Numbered from the stretch's first letter, positions 1-11,915 are shown. The stretch is DNA of 64,000 nt from Halochromatium sp. (GCA_010912705.1 POWB01000001.1:1-64000); one strand, 5' to 3'. Notes: generated by a model from the sequence alone, not told the origin. Numbers and translations are program-made.

Positions 1-37
1 ATGGCGATGGCGATGGCGGGACGGTTGCGGTGTTCAT
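1..37 (-). CDS. 5' end of an unidentified gene divergent from uvrA (partial)
   Basis: An ATG on the minus strand at 37 opens a frame reading MNTATVPPSPSP, which runs off the left edge. A very good Shine-Dalgarno (GGAGG, plus-strand cctcc at 43-47) sits five bases upstream, and this is the main reason to believe the start. The Pro-Ser repeat is encoded by a short GGCGAT-type hexamer run. Too little is visible to name the product. In related bacteria either ssb or a transporter gene may lie divergent from uvrA, but nothing here decides between them. Confidence 0.45.
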   Translation of the reverse strand, partial: MNTATVPPSPSP

Positions 38-134
38 GAGGGCCTCCGGTGATGGCTTTGCACCGGCGACATCCTAGTCACTACCCTGTCAAGGGATCAC
101 GCACGCTTGCCGGAACTACACAGTTACAAACTCA

Positions 135-2972
<2,838 letters not shown>

Positions 2973-3079
2973 CACGGCATCGGTGACCCCACCGGAACGC
3001 TACCACGACCATCTCTCGTAGATTTTAATATACAGTTACGAGCCCCTCGGGAACCATCGAAGCACTGGAGCAGTTGAGT

Positions 3080-3916
3080 ATGAAGGTTGCGGTTTTCTCA
3101 GATGTGCAGGCCGTCCTGCCGGCCCTTGAAGCGGTCATCGAACAGATCGAGGCTTGGCGACCCGATATGGTCGTCATGGCCGGCGATCTGGTGAATCGCG
3201 GTCCTGACAGCGGCGGCTGCCTGACCCTGTTCGACCGCATGCGGCGCGAGCAGGGTTGGCTCCCGGTCAATGGTAATCACGAGGTCTGGGTACTCGGCTG
3301 CAGCGCCGGACCAGCGGCCACTGAGGGCGAGCATGAGATCCGCCGCTTCACCGATCTGGCCTGGCGGCAGGTGGCCGATCAGGCCGACCGGCTGCGCGGC
3401 TGGCCCGACCATCTCTGCTTGCACCCACCCGGCGCCGATGCCTGGATGCATGTGACCCACGGCACCATGGCTGGAAACCGCGATGGTATCATGCCAAATA
3501 CCAGCGACGAGTCCCTGGTCGGCAAGCTGCCAGAGGGCGTCTCGCTCTTCGTCTCCGGTCATACTCATCGGACGCATCAACGTCATACCCAGGGTATGGA
3601 CGTGGTCAATGTCGGCTCCGCCGGCTCGCCCTTTGATGGCGATGTCCGCGGCAGTTATGGACGCTTCACCTGGCGCGGAGGCCAATGGCACCCCGAACTG
3701 GTGCGCTTTGACTACGATCGCGAGCGTGCCGCCCGGGATTTTGAGACCTCCGGCTTTCTCGATGAAGGGGGGCCGCTCGCACGCTTGATCTACCTCGAAT
3801 GGCAACGCGCTGAGCTGCTGATTGCCGGCTGGCGCCAACGCTGGCAGGCAGCCGTCTTGCGCGGAGAGGTCACCTTGGAGTACTCCGTCTCGCACTATCT
3901 CCGCGATTGTGGCTGA
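3080..3916 (+). CDS. Calcineurin-like (YfcE/MJ0936-type) metallophosphoesterase
   Basis: A cytoplasmic two-metal phosphoesterase of about 278 residues. The family motifs are in order: D-x-(H replaced by Q) at the N-terminus (FSDVQA), GDLVNRG, GNHE (NGNHEVW), an internal H (HVTHG) and a C-terminal GHTH (SGHTHRTHQ). The overall layout resembles the YfcE/ApaH-like group, so substrates may be nucleotides or phosphoproteins, but none can be assigned. The ATG at 3080 is preferred over the TTG at 3074 because GGAG lies nine bases before it. It follows uvrA by about 100 bp and converges on the ATP-grasp gene. The Q in place of the first metal-binding His of DxH is a noticeable departure. Confidence 0.8.
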   Translation: MKVAVFSDVQAVLPALEAVIEQIEAWRPDMVVMAGDLVNRGPDSGGCLTLFDRMRREQGWLPVNGNHEVWVLGCSAGPAATEGEHEIRRFTDLAWRQVADQADRLRGWPDHLCLHPPGADAWMHVTHGTMAGNRDGIMPNTSDESLVGKLPEGVSLFVSGHTHRTHQRHTQGMDVVNVGSAGSPFDGDVRGSYGRFTWRGGQWHPELVRFDYDRERAARDFETSGFLDEGGPLARLIYLEWQRAELLIAGWRQRWQAAVLRGEVTLEYSVSHYLRDCG

Positions 3917-3939
3917 AGGCGAGCGTCGACTCGCTCTGA

Positions 3940-5418
3940 TTAGCGTTGCCCACGACGCCGATCGAGACGGGCGACAAACTCGCCAATCAGCCCTGTATAG
4001 AGCTGATCGCCGAGCACCTTGTCCTCGACATCGGCATCCAGACTCGGGTTATCGTTGACCTCGATCACCACCGGCCCCGCTGGCGTCTCCTTCAGATCGA
4101 CCCCGTAGAGACCGTCGCCAATCAGATCGGCGGCCTTGAGCGCGGTCTTCAGCACCGCCGCTGGTACCGCCTCCAGCGCTAATGTCTCGTACCCACCCTG
4201 CTCGTGGCGCCCGTCTTGCTCATGCTTGACGATCTGCCAGTGCCCGCGACTCATCAGATACTTGCAGGCATAGAACGGCTGGTGGCCGAGCACGCCGATA
4301 CGCCAATCGAACGGCGTGTAAAGATACTCCTGCGCCAAGATCAGGTCCGATTGCTTGAACAGCTTGGTCGCGATTCGGGTCAGCTCAGCGCGCGTCTCGG
4401 CTCGAAAGACACCGCGCGAGAACGAGCCCTCGGGAATCTTCAACACCACCGGGTAGCCGATCTGCTGCTCGGCCTCGAGCAGCGTTTCCCGGCGCAACAC
4501 CAGGGTCTTGGGTCGCGGTACCCGATGCGCCGCGAGCAGCTCGGCGAGATAGACCTTATTGGTGCAGCGCAGGATCGAGTCCGGGTCGTCGATCACCACC
4601 ATCCCTTCCCGATCGGCCTTCTGGGCGAAGCGGAAGGTGTGATGACCAATGCGTGTGGTCTCGCGAATGAAGAGCGCGTCGTACTCGGCAAGCCGGCTAT
4701 AATCCTTGCGCTGGATCAGCTCGACATTGACCCCAAGCGCCTTGCCGGCCTTGACCAGCAGTTGCAGCGCCTTGCTGTCCGATGGCGGCAGATCCTCGTT
4801 CGGATCATGCAGCACGGCCAGATCGTAGCGATAAGACAGTCGCGCGCGCGGTTGCCGCCAGCGCCGCGACAGATAGCCTTCCAGCGCGGTAAACAACGCC
4901 GCCTCGCCCTCGGCCGGCACCGCCGCCAGTGGCAGGGCCTTGATCGCGCCGATACGCCAAGTGCCGTTGCGCTTGAACTCGACACGCAGGATCGGGCATC
5001 GGAAGACCTCGAAGATCTCGCGCGCTAGGGGCTGCAATTCCTTGACATCGCATTGCCCGAAACAAAGGGTCAGCTCATAGGCGGTCGGCGCCAACGCCGA
5101 GAGCTTGCGCCGGCCAAGCAGACGCTGCACCAGCCCGTCGAGCTCTTCGGTCGAAAGGCTGTAGAGCGAACGGCTAGAGAGCTCCTGGATGGTACGCACA
5201 TCAGGGATCACCTTCTGCCCGCGCGCCTCGGCTAGCAACGAGCAGTAATAGCCCACTGAGAGGTAGCGATAGCTGCGGCAGAGGTTGATCACCCGCAGAC
5301 CGCGCTTGGCGGCGAGTTCGCCACCGCTTAGATACTCGCGAGCGCTCACCACTGGCAAGCGGGGAAAACCGGTCTTCCAATCGCCTGGCTGCTCGACTAG
5401 TAGCAAATGCTCAGCCAT
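3940..5418 (-). CDS. RimK-like ATP-grasp ligase with N-terminal RLAN-type domain
   Basis: A 492-residue ATP-grasp amidoligase. The N-terminal ~190 residues match the RLAN type (RimK-like ATP-grasp N-terminal). The C-terminal half is a RimK-type fold with VVLKIPEGSFSRGV, the EYLYTPFDWRIGVL segment and the metal-binding end VIEVNDNPSLD. Such enzymes join an amino acid or peptide to a carboxylate through an acyl-phosphate. The substrate here is unknown. It overlaps the upstream GNAT-C39 gene by 8 bp (5411-5418), so the two are almost certainly translated together. This pairing was proposed from comparative genomics as a peptide-synthesis or protein-tagging module, which is recalled family knowledge. 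The ATG at 5418 gives MAEHLLLVEQPGDWK. Cytoplasmic, no signal peptide. Confidence 0.88.
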   Translation of the reverse strand: MAEHLLLVEQPGDWKTGFPRLPVVSAREYLSGGELAAKRGLRVINLCRSYRYLSVGYYCSLLAEARGQKVIPDVRTIQELSSRSLYSLSTEELDGLVQRLLGRRKLSALAPTAYELTLCFGQCDVKELQPLAREIFEVFRCPILRVEFKRNGTWRIGAIKALPLAAVPAEGEAALFTALEGYLSRRWRQPRARLSYRYDLAVLHDPNEDLPPSDSKALQLLVKAGKALGVNVELIQRKDYSRLAEYDALFIRETTRIGHHTFRFAQKADREGMVVIDDPDSILRCTNKVYLAELLAAHRVPRPKTLVLRRETLLEAEQQIGYPVVLKIPEGSFSRGVFRAETRAELTRIATKLFKQSDLILAQEYLYTPFDWRIGVLGHQPFYACKYLMSRGHWQIVKHEQDGRHEQGGYETLALEAVPAAVLKTALKAADLIGDGLYGVDLKETPAGPVVIEVNDNPSLDADVEDKVLGDQLYTGLIGEFVARLDRRRGQR

Positions 5419-6523
5419 GCGCGTCGACGTCCTGTGCCGAGATCAATACCACCGCTTGCAGCCCAACGCGGCCATAACGGGCCATGCGGCTAAAATCCTC
5501 GCGGCGAATGGGCATATCGATCGAGTCCAGTGTCGTCTCTCCGTTGTCTAGGTCAACATAGGGGTCGTGGCAATAGACGAAGTGGTCATCGAATCCTGTC
5601 ACCACGACCCAGTGCGGGAATTTCTCCCGATAGATGCGATAGGAGCTGATCAGCACCAGCGGCACCGAGCCACCATCCCAGCGCTCCTGCAGAGCTTCAA
5701 TACCGAGCGTGCCCTGCCGCACGGGGATACCCCGACAGGCGCTCTCGGCGCGCATATCTTCGTGCACCAGCCGCATGACCTCCTTCTTCTCCGGGCTGCG
5801 CACCGAGTCGATCAACGGCACGCCGGGATCATTGACGAAGACCTCAACCGAAAACCCACGCCTCTGCGCCGCGAGTGCCAACCCGAGTGGCCCACAGCCT
5901 CCGTGCCCCGAGGTCATGAAGATGGTGGTCGACTCACGCCAGATGCGCAGCTCTAGGGTGCGCGTCAGCTCGATCCCCGGCCGCAGCGCCTGCATTGCCA
6001 TCATCAATGACGAGGGTCCACAGGTGAAGTCAAGGGTCTGCGCATAGAATGGCACCCGCTTCAGCACCGGCTTGCGATCGGGCGCGAGCCGTTTCTCATA
6101 GCGTAGCGCCTCCTCATGATCGGCATAGTAGTCCGAAAGCACCCCAAAGCGCCGATAGCCAGCAGCCTCAAACAAGGCCTGTGAGGCCGCATTATCACGC
6201 CGGATCTCCAGTCGCATATAGGCACGCTCTTCCCCCCAGGCCGCCTGCTCAGCAGCCGCCACCAGCGCCCGCCCCAGGCCTCGGCCCCGCGCCAGTGCAG
6301 CGACGGCAATCGAGTACAGCCGTGCCACCGAGGTCGCGCGGCTGAACAGCACCAGTACATAGCCCAGCAGCGCATCGCCATCCTCGGCGACCAGGGTCTT
6401 TGCATGCGCGCGGGTGAGCATATAGCGAAACTGTCGCCGGCTCAGCCGATCGCTGGCAAAGCTCGCCAGCTCGAGCGCGAGCAGCCCGTCAATATCCGTC
6501 AATACCGCCAATCGAATCTGCAT
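5411..6523 (-). CDS. GNAT acetyltransferase fused to a C39-like papain-fold peptidase
   Basis: A two-domain protein of 370 residues from the preferred ATG at 6523; a GTG at 6550 would add nine residues. Residues 1-145 are a RimI-like GNAT domain with the acetyl-CoA loop RGRGLGRAL at 79-87. Residues 155-365 are a peptidase C39-like domain with a candidate triad: Cys168 (DFTCGPSSLMM), His304 (FPHWVVVTGF) and Asp320 (CHDPYVD). It is the first gene of a two-gene operon whose second gene is the RLAN ATP-grasp ligase. An acetyltransferase, a protease and a ligase together suggest manufacture or trimming and N-capping of a peptide, or modification of a protein terminus. The target is not visible in the neighbourhood. 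Confidence 0.87.
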   Translation of the reverse strand: MQIRLAVLTDIDGLLALELASFASDRLSRRQFRYMLTRAHAKTLVAEDGDALLGYVLVLFSRATSVARLYSIAVAALARGRGLGRALVAAAEQAAWGEERAYMRLEIRRDNAASQALFEAAGYRRFGVLSDYYADHEEALRYEKRLAPDRKPVLKRVPFYAQTLDFTCGPSSLMMAMQALRPGIELTRTLELRIWRESTTIFMTSGHGGCGPLGLALAAQRRGFSVEVFVNDPGVPLIDSVRSPEKKEVMRLVHEDMRAESACRGIPVRQGTLGIEALQERWDGGSVPLVLISSYRIYREKFPHWVVVTGFDDHFVYCHDPYVDLDNGETTLDSIDMPIRREDFSRMARYGRVGLQAVVLISAQDVDAHG

Positions 6524-6743
6524 TGCATGTCCAGTCCTGTCCTGATCCACCTCAGCGCTGAACTGACAAGCTTACCAAACCGGCTTAAAGCCGGCTTTAA
6601 GCTGTGCGCCGCTGCCCATGCTGGATGCTGCCGACGATCAAGCCTGCAGATCGACCTCGATCGCTCCTTAAACCTCTGCAGCCAAAACCATGTACTCCAT
6701 GCAAGAATAGCCCGAAATACCCCGCCTACTGGAACCCTCGACG

Positions 6744-7619
6744 ATGCCAAACACCCCCTTTGATCTCGCCTCAGAGACCGCCTATCAACAGTGGCGCGAG
6801 CGCAAGCTCGCTGCGGCACCGACCCGCCTCGAGGATCTGGTGGTCGAGATCAGTGACCCGCGCCAGCTCACGGCATCGGAGCAGGCAGCCATCCTCGAGC
6901 GTTGCCAGCGCGCCAACATGGCGATCTATGTCGGCAAGACTGGCACTGATCCCGATAAGGCCATCCCGACCCAGCTCGGTGCTGCCTTCGGGCTGCATCG
7001 GCTCGACCATAACCGCGGTGCCGATGAAGATGCCATCACCTCGCTGACAGTGCAGACTGATGCTCAGCATCGCGACTATATCCCGTACTCCAACCGCCCC
7101 ATCGCCTGGCACACCGACGGCTACTACAACGCGCCCGAGCAGCGCATCGACAGCCTACTGCTGCACTGCGTTCATCCCGCCGAGCAAGGCGGCGCCAACG
7201 ACCTGCTCGATCACGAGATCGCCTACATCCTGCTCCGTGACCAATCGGCTGAGTATATCCGCGCGCTCATGCATCCGGAATGCATGACCATTCCGGCCAG
7301 CTATGTCGATGGTCGGCAAGTCCGCCCTGACCGCAGCGGCCCGGTGTTCTCGGTGCGCCCTGAGGGTCAGCTGCATCTGCGCTATACCAACCGAGCCCGC
7401 AATATCCACTGGCGCGATGACCCACTCACGAACGAGGCAGTTGCCGTGCTCAAAGATCTCCTGCGACCTGAGACGCCCTGGCATCTCAACGGCCGTCTCG
7501 AGTCCGGCTGGGGACTGATCAGCAACAATGTCCTGCATACACGCACCGGCTTCACTGATGGCAAGGTACCACGGCTGCTGTATCGGGCACGCTATTACGA
7601 CCGCATTCAAGGCACCTGA
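6744..7619 (+). CDS. TauD/TfdA-family Fe(II)/2-oxoglutarate dioxygenase
   Basis: A 291-residue oxygenase of the TauD/TfdA group. The metal triad is visible as His123 and Asp125 in AWHTDGYYN and His265 in NNVLHTRTGF. An Arg near 281 (RLLYRARYYD) is placed to bind 2-oxoglutarate. The family hydroxylates taurine, other sulfonates, herbicide ethers or small amines using O2, so activity would be limited to oxic conditions. No sulfonate transporter or regulator lies nearby to fix the substrate. rsmA starts only 8 bp downstream, so the two genes may be co-transcribed. There is about 190 bp of non-coding sequence before the ATG. Confidence 0.82.
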   Translation: MPNTPFDLASETAYQQWRERKLAAAPTRLEDLVVEISDPRQLTASEQAAILERCQRANMAIYVGKTGTDPDKAIPTQLGAAFGLHRLDHNRGADEDAITSLTVQTDAQHRDYIPYSNRPIAWHTDGYYNAPEQRIDSLLLHCVHPAEQGGANDLLDHEIAYILLRDQSAEYIRALMHPECMTIPASYVDGRQVRPDRSGPVFSVRPEGQLHLRYTNRARNIHWRDDPLTNEAVAVLKDLLRPETPWHLNGRLESGWGLISNNVLHTRTGFTDGKVPRLLYRARYYDRIQGT

Positions 7620-7627
7620 GCCGCTTC

Positions 7628-8533
7628 ATGCGAACCATGCAGCACCAAGCCCGTAAGCGTTTTGGGCAGAACTTTCTCCATGACCCAGGGGTGATTCGGC
7701 GCATCCTCGATGCCGTCAACGCAGAGCCTGGTCAGCATCTGGTCGAGATCGGTCCCGGCCAGGGCGCGATCACGGCAGGCTTACTGGAGATGGCCGGGGC
7801 GCTCGATGTGATCGAGCTGGATCGGGATCTGATTGGGCCCTTAGCAGAGCGCTTCGGTGGACTGGTGATTCATAACGCCGATGCATTGAGCTTCGAGCTC
7901 TGTGCACTGCTCAGGTCAGATCCATGCAAGACAAGCCCAAGCTCAGGTCTAAGCGAACTGCAATCAAGGGCGTCGTTGCTGGCCAGCTCGATGCCGACGG
8001 CCCAGAGTCAGCATCAGTCGACCGAGCACCGATTACGCCTCATCGGCAACCTCCCCTACAATATCTCCACGCCGCTGCTGTTTCGGTTCATCGATCAAGC
8101 CGACTGCATTGAAGACATGCACCTGATGCTGCAGAAGGAGGTGGTCAACCGTATGACCGCCGAGCCCGGCACCAAGGTCTATGGCCGGCTTTCGGTGATG
8201 GTGCAGACCTTCTGCTCAGCGCAACGGCTGTTTCTGGTCTCTGCGGGCGCCTTTCATCCGGCACCAAAGGTCAGCTCAGCCGTGGTGCGCTTGCGCCCCC
8301 ATCGCCCGCTGCCCTACCCGCTTGCTGATCCATCTTGGCACGCGCGTATTGTCGCGGCGGCCTTTGCACAGCGTCGCAAGACCTTGCGCAATAGTCTCTC
8401 CGGGTTGGTTGCACCGGAGCAGATCAGCGCGCAGGGGATTGATCCCGGCGCCCGCGCTGAAACCCTCTCCGTCGCCGACTTCGCCGCGCTCGCCAACGCG
8501 ACCAGTGCTTGCATTGACGCGCAAATACCCTGA
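7628..8533 (+). CDS. rsmA: 16S rRNA (adenine1518/1519-N6,N6)-dimethyltransferase
   Basis: KsgA/RsmA dimethylates two adjacent adenines in helix 45 of 16S rRNA during 30S maturation. Recognisable parts are RKRFGQNFLHDPGVI at the N-terminus, the SAM-binding VEIGPGQGAIT, catalytic NLPYNIS (family N-L-P-Y) and the C-terminal QRRKTLRNSL. At 301 residues it is about 30 longer than usual. The extra length is a Ser/Gln-rich stretch of roughly 45 residues (about 7905-8035) between ADALSFEL and LIGNLPYN, where the family normally has only a few residues. The frame stays open through it and both flanks are well conserved, so the enzyme is probably functional. Confidence 0.95.
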   Translation: MRTMQHQARKRFGQNFLHDPGVIRRILDAVNAEPGQHLVEIGPGQGAITAGLLEMAGALDVIELDRDLIGPLAERFGGLVIHNADALSFELCALLRSDPCKTSPSSGLSELQSRASLLASSMPTAQSQHQSTEHRLRLIGNLPYNISTPLLFRFIDQADCIEDMHLMLQKEVVNRMTAEPGTKVYGRLSVMVQTFCSAQRLFLVSAGAFHPAPKVSSAVVRLRPHRPLPYPLADPSWHARIVAAAFAQRRKTLRNSLSGLVAPEQISAQGIDPGARAETLSVADFAALANATSACIDAQIP

Positions 8534-8632
8534 GATTGAATGGCGTTTTGGATTAAGCCGGGCCTCAGCGCCCAGCCGGTGGAAAGCCGGCACCTTATTC
8601 TTGGTGGCTGCGAGGCCGTAGCCGCTCTTCCT

Positions 8633-8652
8633 CCCCGGTCTGAAGCCCGGGG
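8633..8652 (+). repeat. REP-like hairpin in the rsmA-lon gap
   Basis: CCCCGG and CCGGGG (8633-8638 and 8647-8652) form a six-base stem with a short loop, followed directly by TTTCTCGCGG and the lon ribosome-binding site. The sequence resembles REP or IS200/IS605-end palindromes, but no transposase or second end is nearby. Confidence 0.4.
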
Positions 8653-8670
8653 TTTCTCGCGGAGGAATTA

Positions 8671-11169
8671 ATGAACGACGAGGTTGCAGACACCGAGCAG
8701 CAGAAAGACGAGGACTTCAAAAAGCAGGAATTTGCAGAGGATGACGTCAAAAAGAAGCCTGTCGACCAAGAGCCTGTCGAGCAAGAGCATCTCGAACAAG
8801 AAGATGTCGAGCAGGAGATCGGCGAGTTGGCTCGTGCTCGCGATGTACTGCCATCGATGATTCATCTGCTGCCGGTCGCCTCGCGCCCGTTCTTCCCCGG
8901 CCAGGCCGTGCCGCTGCTGATGGATGCTGAGTATTGGCTACCGACGATGAAGGCGGTCGGCGAGACCGAGCATAAGATGCTGGGCGTGGTGCTGGTTGGC
9001 AGCAACACCTCCGAGGAGGCCCGCAGCGCCGACTTCAAGCCGGTCGGCACCGCCTGCCGTGTGCATCGCGTGCATTCCGAGGAAGGCAAGCTGCAGGTGC
9101 TAGTCGAATGCCTGCAACGCTTCCGCATCGAGCGCTTCGTCAGCCGCAAGCGCCCGTTCTCGGCACGGGTCGACTATCTGCCTGAGCCAGTGCCAGAGCC
9201 TGAGGATCAGATCAAGGCCTATGCGATGGCCGTAATCAACACCATCAAGGAGTTGCTGCCGCTGAATCCGCTCTATGTCGAAGAGCTGCGCATGTTCCTC
9301 GACCGCTTTGGTCCCGATGACCCCTCACACCTGGCCGACTTCGCCGCTAGCCTAACCACCTCAAGCAAGGAGCAGCTGCAGGAGGTGCTTGAGGCGGTGC
9401 CGCTGATGAAGCGGATGGAGAAGGTGCTAGTGCTGCTCAACAACGAGCTCGAGCTGGCCAAGGCGCAGCACTCGATCCGCCAGTCGGTCGAGGAGCGAAT
9501 GCAGAAGCAGCAGCGCGAATTCTTCCTGAAAGAACAGCTCAAGGCGATTCAGAAAGAGCTCGGTATTGCCAAGGACGACCGTACCGCCGAGATGGACAAA
9601 TTCAAGGAACGCCTCAAGAAGCTGACCCTGACCGAGGAGGCACAAAAGCGCGTCGATGAGGAGATGGACAAGCTAGCGATGCTCGAGACCGGCTCGCCGG
9701 AGTACTCGGTGACGCGTAACTATCTGGACTGGATCACGCTATTGCCCTGGGGCTTGCACTCCAAGGACAAGCTCGATCTCAAGCGCGCCCGACGCGTGCT
9801 CGACCGCGACCATTATGGCCTTGAAGACGTCAAGGATCGTATCCTCGAGTTCTTGGCGGTCGGCATCCACAAGAGCGAGATCGCCGGCTCGATCATCCTG
9901 CTCGTCGGCCCGCCTGGCGTTGGTAAGACCTCGATTGGTCGTTCCATCGCCGATGCGCTCGGCCGCCGTTTCTATCGTTTCTCGGTCGGCGGCATCCGCG
10001 ACGAGGCCGAGATCAAGGGCCATCGGCGTACCTATATTGGCGCCATGCCTGGCAAGTTCCTGCAGGCGGTCAAGGACGCTGGCACCGCTAATCCGGTCAT
10101 CATGCTCGATGAGATCGATAAGATCGGAGCCAGCTATCATGGCGACCCGGCCTCCTCGCTGCTTGAGGTACTGGACCCGGAGCAGAACGTCGACTTTCTC
10201 GATCATTATCTGGATCTGCGCTTTGATCTGTCGAAGGTGCTCTTCGTCTGCACCGCGAACCAGACCGACAGCATCCCCGGACCGCTGCTCGACCGCATGG
10301 AGGTGATTCAGCTCTCTGGCTATATCGCCGAGGAAAAGCTAGCGATTGCAAAACGGTATCTACTGCCGCGCCAGATCGACCGGGCCGGACTCCCTAAGGA
10401 TACGGTCAAGCTCAAGACCAAGGCCCTGCGTGCGTTGATCGAGGGCTATGCCCGTGATGCTGGTGTGCGACGGCTGGAGAAGCAGCTTGGCAAGATCGTG
10501 CGCAAGGTTGCGGTGAAGATGCTCGAAGGCGCTGAGACGCCGATCGAGGTCGACGCTGAGACCTTGAAGGATTACCTCGGCAGCCCGGTGTTTCGTGATG
10601 AGCGCAAGCTCTCCGGTCCCGGCGTTGTGACCGGCCTAGCCTGGACCGCGATGGGTGGTGCGACCTTGAGCATCGAGGCCGTGCGCACCCATGACTATGC
10701 CCGCGGCTTTAAGCTCACCGGCCAGCTCGGCGATGTGATGAAGGAATCAGCCGACATCGCCTATGGCTACATCCTCAGCCATGCGCGCGAGTTTGACGCC
10801 GATCCGTCCTTCTTCGAGAAGGCCTTCATCCATCTGCACGTCCCGGCCGGCGCGACACCCAAGGACGGCCCCTCCGCTGGCATCACCATGGCCTCGGCAC
10901 TGCTCTCGCTGGGGCGCAACAAACCGGTGCGGCGCATCGCGATGACCGGCGAGCTGACCCTGACCGGCGAGGTATTCCCGATTGGCGGCGTGCGCGAGAA
11001 GCTGATCGCCGCGCGGCGGGCTGGCTTCAAGGAGATCCTGCTGCCGGAGGACAACCACGGCGAGTTCGACGAGGTGCCCGAGCATGTCAGAAAAGGACTA
11101 AGGGTGCATTTCGTCAGCCGCTTCGAGGACGTTGCTGCGCTATTGTTTCCGCCGATCAAAGCGAGCTAG
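8671..11169 (+). CDS. lon: ATP-dependent protease Lon (La)
   Basis: A cytoplasmic AAA+ serine protease that degrades misfolded and regulatory proteins. It has the N-terminal Lon substrate-binding domain (from about residue 60), a coiled-coil middle, the AAA module with Walker A GPPGVGKTS near residue 413 and MLDEIDK Walker B, and a protease domain with the Ser735-Lys777 dyad (PKDGPSAGIT, GGVREKL). At 832 residues it exceeds the E. coli enzyme by about 48. The excess is an acidic N-terminal tail with repeated EQE/DQE units (VDQEPVEQEHLEQEDVEQE). The ATG is set by GGAGG five bases upstream. It converges on a HAD gene. Confidence 0.97.
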   Translation: MNDEVADTEQQKDEDFKKQEFAEDDVKKKPVDQEPVEQEHLEQEDVEQEIGELARARDVLPSMIHLLPVASRPFFPGQAVPLLMDAEYWLPTMKAVGETEHKMLGVVLVGSNTSEEARSADFKPVGTACRVHRVHSEEGKLQVLVECLQRFRIERFVSRKRPFSARVDYLPEPVPEPEDQIKAYAMAVINTIKELLPLNPLYVEELRMFLDRFGPDDPSHLADFAASLTTSSKEQLQEVLEAVPLMKRMEKVLVLLNNELELAKAQHSIRQSVEERMQKQQREFFLKEQLKAIQKELGIAKDDRTAEMDKFKERLKKLTLTEEAQKRVDEEMDKLAMLETGSPEYSVTRNYLDWITLLPWGLHSKDKLDLKRARRVLDRDHYGLEDVKDRILEFLAVGIHKSEIAGSIILLVGPPGVGKTSIGRSIADALGRRFYRFSVGGIRDEAEIKGHRRTYIGAMPGKFLQAVKDAGTANPVIMLDEIDKIGASYHGDPASSLLEVLDPEQNVDFLDHYLDLRFDLSKVLFVCTANQTDSIPGPLLDRMEVIQLSGYIAEEKLAIAKRYLLPRQIDRAGLPKDTVKLKTKALRALIEGYARDAGVRRLEKQLGKIVRKVAVKMLEGAETPIEVDAETLKDYLGSPVFRDERKLSGPGVVTGLAWTAMGGATLSIEAVRTHDYARGFKLTGQLGDVMKESADIAYGYILSHAREFDADPSFFEKAFIHLHVPAGATPKDGPSAGITMASALLSLGRNKPVRRIAMTGELTLTGEVFPIGGVREKLIAARRAGFKEILLPEDNHGEFDEVPEHVRKGLRVHFVSRFEDVAALLFPPIKAS

Positions 11170-11182
11170 ACCGGCACAGCTA

Positions 11183-11200
11183 GGTCGCTCTGGAGCGACC
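11183..11200. terminator. Hairpin between convergent lon and HAD genes
   Basis: GGTCGCT and AGCGACC form a perfect seven-base stem with a CTGG loop in the 44-bp gap between two convergent stop codons. There is no T-run on either side, so it is at best a weak intrinsic terminator or a transcript-end stabiliser. Confidence 0.4.
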
Positions 11201-11213
11201 GCAATCGGGCACA

Positions 11214-11912
11214 TTAAGCATCAGGATTGGCAAGCAGTTGATCAGCGATCTCGGCGATCTGCCGGAACAGATGATCCGGAGCCTTGGCGCGTAAGGCTGG
11301 CTCGCTGTTGTAGCCCCAGGTCACCGCGCCGGCTTTAGCGCCGGCGCGGTGTGCGGCCTGGATATCCCGCACTTCGTCACCGATATAGAGCAGAGCTGGA
11401 GCGGGTAAACCGAGCCGTCGGCTCAGGCGTTTGAGACGCTGTTGCTTACCATGGATCGATGCCCCGCATTCAAACGCCTCAACGCCAGCGCAGAGTGATG
11501 GGCCGAGCACCCTGCGTATATTCTCCAGCGCATTCGAGCTGATGATCGCGACACGCAGATCGCTGCCGGCGAGCTGGTTGAGCAGAGGCTCAATACCCTC
11601 GAACAGCCTGATTTGGCCGATATCTCGCGCCATCCTGCGACGCAGGTCACCTGCGATCCAAGGAAGCTTCCAGCGAGGTACGCAAAGCTCGCGAAAGATT
11701 GCATCGGCGCTGAGGTGCCGGAGCCGTGCCGCGTCCTGGGGCGCCACCTGATGGAAGCCCCAGTCGCGTGCGACTGCATTAATCTCGGTGGCAAACCAGG
11801 GGAAGCTGTCGGCCAGGGTGCCATCAAAATCGAACACAACAGCCTCGGTTCGCGTCGACGCTTTCTTGCTGCGGTCATGCTTGGCCACTGAATCTTTATC
11901 TCCAAGGCTCAT
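11214..11912 (-). CDS. HAD-superfamily phosphatase (phosphoglycolate-phosphatase-like)
   Basis: A 232-residue haloacid-dehalogenase hydrolase. Motif I is VFDFDGTLADS near residue 28, with the nucleophile Asp first. Motif II is IISSN, a Lys lies in the HGKQQR region, and motif III is YIGDEVRDIQAAHRAG. The alpha-helical cap inserted between motifs I and II suits the Gph/PGP type, but substrate assignment is open. About 20 extra polar residues precede motif I, more than is usual. The ATG lies just 3 bp from the divergent ATG of the TauE-like gene, so its true start or promoter is probably not where a simple reading puts it. Confidence 0.82.
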   Translation of the reverse strand: MSLGDKDSVAKHDRSKKASTRTEAVVFDFDGTLADSFPWFATEINAVARDWGFHQVAPQDAARLRHLSADAIFRELCVPRWKLPWIAGDLRRRMARDIGQIRLFEGIEPLLNQLAGSDLRVAIISSNALENIRRVLGPSLCAGVEAFECGASIHGKQQRLKRLSRRLGLPAPALLYIGDEVRDIQAAHRAGAKAGAVTWGYNSEPALRAKAPDHLFRQIAEIADQLLANPDA

Positions 11913-11915
11913 CCG

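Noticed and set aside
8633..8652. Insertion-sequence end before lon
   Set aside because: Only one hairpin is present, with no transposase, second end or target duplication; kept only as a REP-like repeat.
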